The notes under the pieces are model-generated. The model saw nothing but the letters and a program-made list of their open reading frames with translations. It was not told the origin of the DNA and made no database searches. From positions 1 to 7,128 of the forward strand of contig CANCOG010000259.1 of NCBI GenBank assembly GCA_947379685.1: a stretch of 7,128 nt of DNA, written 5' to 3'. A program made the position numbers and the translations under genes. This document shows, piece after piece, positions 6,607 through 7,128 of the stretch. Every line of letters begins with the position of its first letter. Position 1 is the first letter of the stretch. Source of the DNA: Flavipsychrobacter stenotrophus (lineage in GTDB: Bacteria > Bacteroidota > Bacteroidia > Chitinophagales > Chitinophagaceae).

Positions 6607-6628
6607 ATTTACAGATTAAACATTCGTT

Positions 6629-6838
6629 ATGTTGATTGAGCATACCAACGAAGAGATCATAATACGCCTCCCCTCCAATGTTAACACCGAGGGGCTGCAA
6701 AAGCTTGTTGACTATTTAAGTTACAAAGAAGCAACTGCGCAATCGCAAGCTACCCAGGAGCAGGTAGACAAATTGTCTACAGAGGTTAAAAAGGGATGGT
6801 GGGCAAAGAATAAAGATCGGATAACAAAAACTCGTTAG
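6629..6838 (+). CDS. Putative antitoxin of a PIN-domain toxin-antitoxin module
   Basis: A 69-residue acidic-then-basic small protein. Residues 8-33 (EEIIIRLPSNVN, then a helix ending in LVDYLSYKEAT) look like an N-terminal strand-helix segment that could dimerise or bind DNA. Residues 34-55 form a polar helix (AQSQATQEQVDKLSTEVKK), and the end carries GWWAKNKDR at 56-64. The last two blocks recall small proteins found before PIN toxins in Bacteroidota and cyanobacteria and are probably the toxin-binding tail. It would neutralise the PIN ribonuclease encoded next and repress its own operon. The start at 6629 leaves an AT-rich leader with two dyads; no Shine-Dalgarno is visible. The toxin frame starts 4 bases after its TAG. 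The function rests on context and resemblance, not on a named domain. Confidence 0.7.
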   Translation: MLIEHTNEEIIIRLPSNVNTEGLQKLVDYLSYKEATAQSQATQEQVDKLSTEVKKGWWAKNKDRITKTR

Positions 6839-6842
6839 AGCT

Positions 6843-7128
6843 ATCAAGAAAATAGTTGTCGATACTAATATCATTTTCAGTTGCCTCCTTAATACGAACG
6901 GAACCATAGGTGACATACTATTCAATTCAAACAATACATTTGAATTTTATAGCTGCAATTATATGCGTCTTGAAATTCGAAAACACTGGACTAAACTAAA
7001 ACGGATATCAAAGCTATCAGACGATCAACTTGAAGAGTCAAACTTTAAAATATTATCCAAACTAAGGTTTATAAATGAGGAACTCATTCCAATTCAAATC
7101 TGGGAAAAAGCAGAGAAACTCGTAAGTA
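6843..7128 (+). CDS. PIN-domain ribonuclease toxin, partial at right edge, without a standard start codon
   Basis: The open frame from ATC 6843 to the window end gives 95 residues of a PIN-domain toxin. VVDTNIIFS at 5-13 carries the first metal-binding Asp (Asp-7) followed by Thr-Asn. LEIRKHW at 43-49 carries the second acidic residue (Glu-44). SKLSDDQLEE and LRFINEELIP then match the helical part of the PIN toxins that cut RNA. The remaining acidic residues (usually in D..KDT and TGD) lie beyond the edge. The protein would be an Mg-dependent endoribonuclease held inactive by the upstream antitoxin. Relatives begin MKKI, but here the codon is ATC, and no ATG, GTG or TTG occurs in frame between TAA 6822 and ATG 6963, which lies after Asp-7. 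It may use a rare ATC start, depend on a frameshift from the antitoxin gene, or be an inactivated copy. The DNA is AT-rich (17 of 60 G+C at 6901-6960), unlike dnaN. Confidence 0.75.
   Translation, partial: MKKIVVDTNIIFSCLLNTNGTIGDILFNSNNTFEFYSCNYMRLEIRKHWTKLKRISKLSDDQLEESNFKILSKLRFINEELIPIQIWEKAEKLVS

Noticed and set aside
6963..7128. PIN toxin starting at ATG 6963
   Set aside because: This start would drop the first 40 residues, including catalytic Asp-7, while the upstream frame clearly encodes the conserved VVDTN motif.

Overview
The window looks like chromosomal DNA of a Bacteroidota bacterium, most plausibly from the Chitinophagaceae/Sphingobacteriales side, though that finer placement is inference. 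The evidence is a secreted NHL/Ig-like protein with a signal peptide cut before Gln, a -33 TTG / -7 TAnnTTTG promoter in front of dnaN, general lack of Shine-Dalgarno sequences, and a beta clamp with a Bacteroidota-type C-terminus (LLMPLM).

Layout. (1) Positions 2233 down to 1, minus strand: the first 744 codons of a large secreted protein with a signal peptide, six exact 56-residue NHL repeats (a predicted six-bladed beta-propeller), a cadherin-like domain and at least four Ig-like repeats. It runs off the left edge, and this single reading frame fills almost a third of the window. (2) Positions 2234-2470: a divergent intergenic region. (3) Positions 2471-4833, plus strand: a two-gene operon of a short-chain dehydrogenase and an acyl-CoA/acyl-AMP ligase. 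The genes overlap by ATGA and a strong Shine-Dalgarno sequence sits inside the end of the first. Together they suggest activation of an acyl chain and an oxidoreduction step on it or a related lipid. (4) Positions 4994-5158: a 54-residue two-helix membrane protein of the lmo0937/DUF5670 type. (5) Positions 5351-6472: dnaN, with a good promoter, an exact DnaA box plus two degenerate ones upstream, and a clear intrinsic terminator downstream. (6) Positions 6629-7128: an AT-rich toxin-antitoxin module. It has a 69-residue antitoxin and, 4 bases later, a PIN-domain toxin cut by the right edge. Two inverted repeats upstream are likely operators.

Most worth a second look: the PIN toxin frame has no ATG, GTG or TTG before its catalytic aspartate, with an ATC where the ATG should be; there are DnaA boxes at the dnaN promoter; there is a perfect 9-bp dyad in front of the TA module; and the SDR has Ala where the catalytic Ser is usually found. 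I see no rRNA, tRNA, CRISPR array or insertion sequence.
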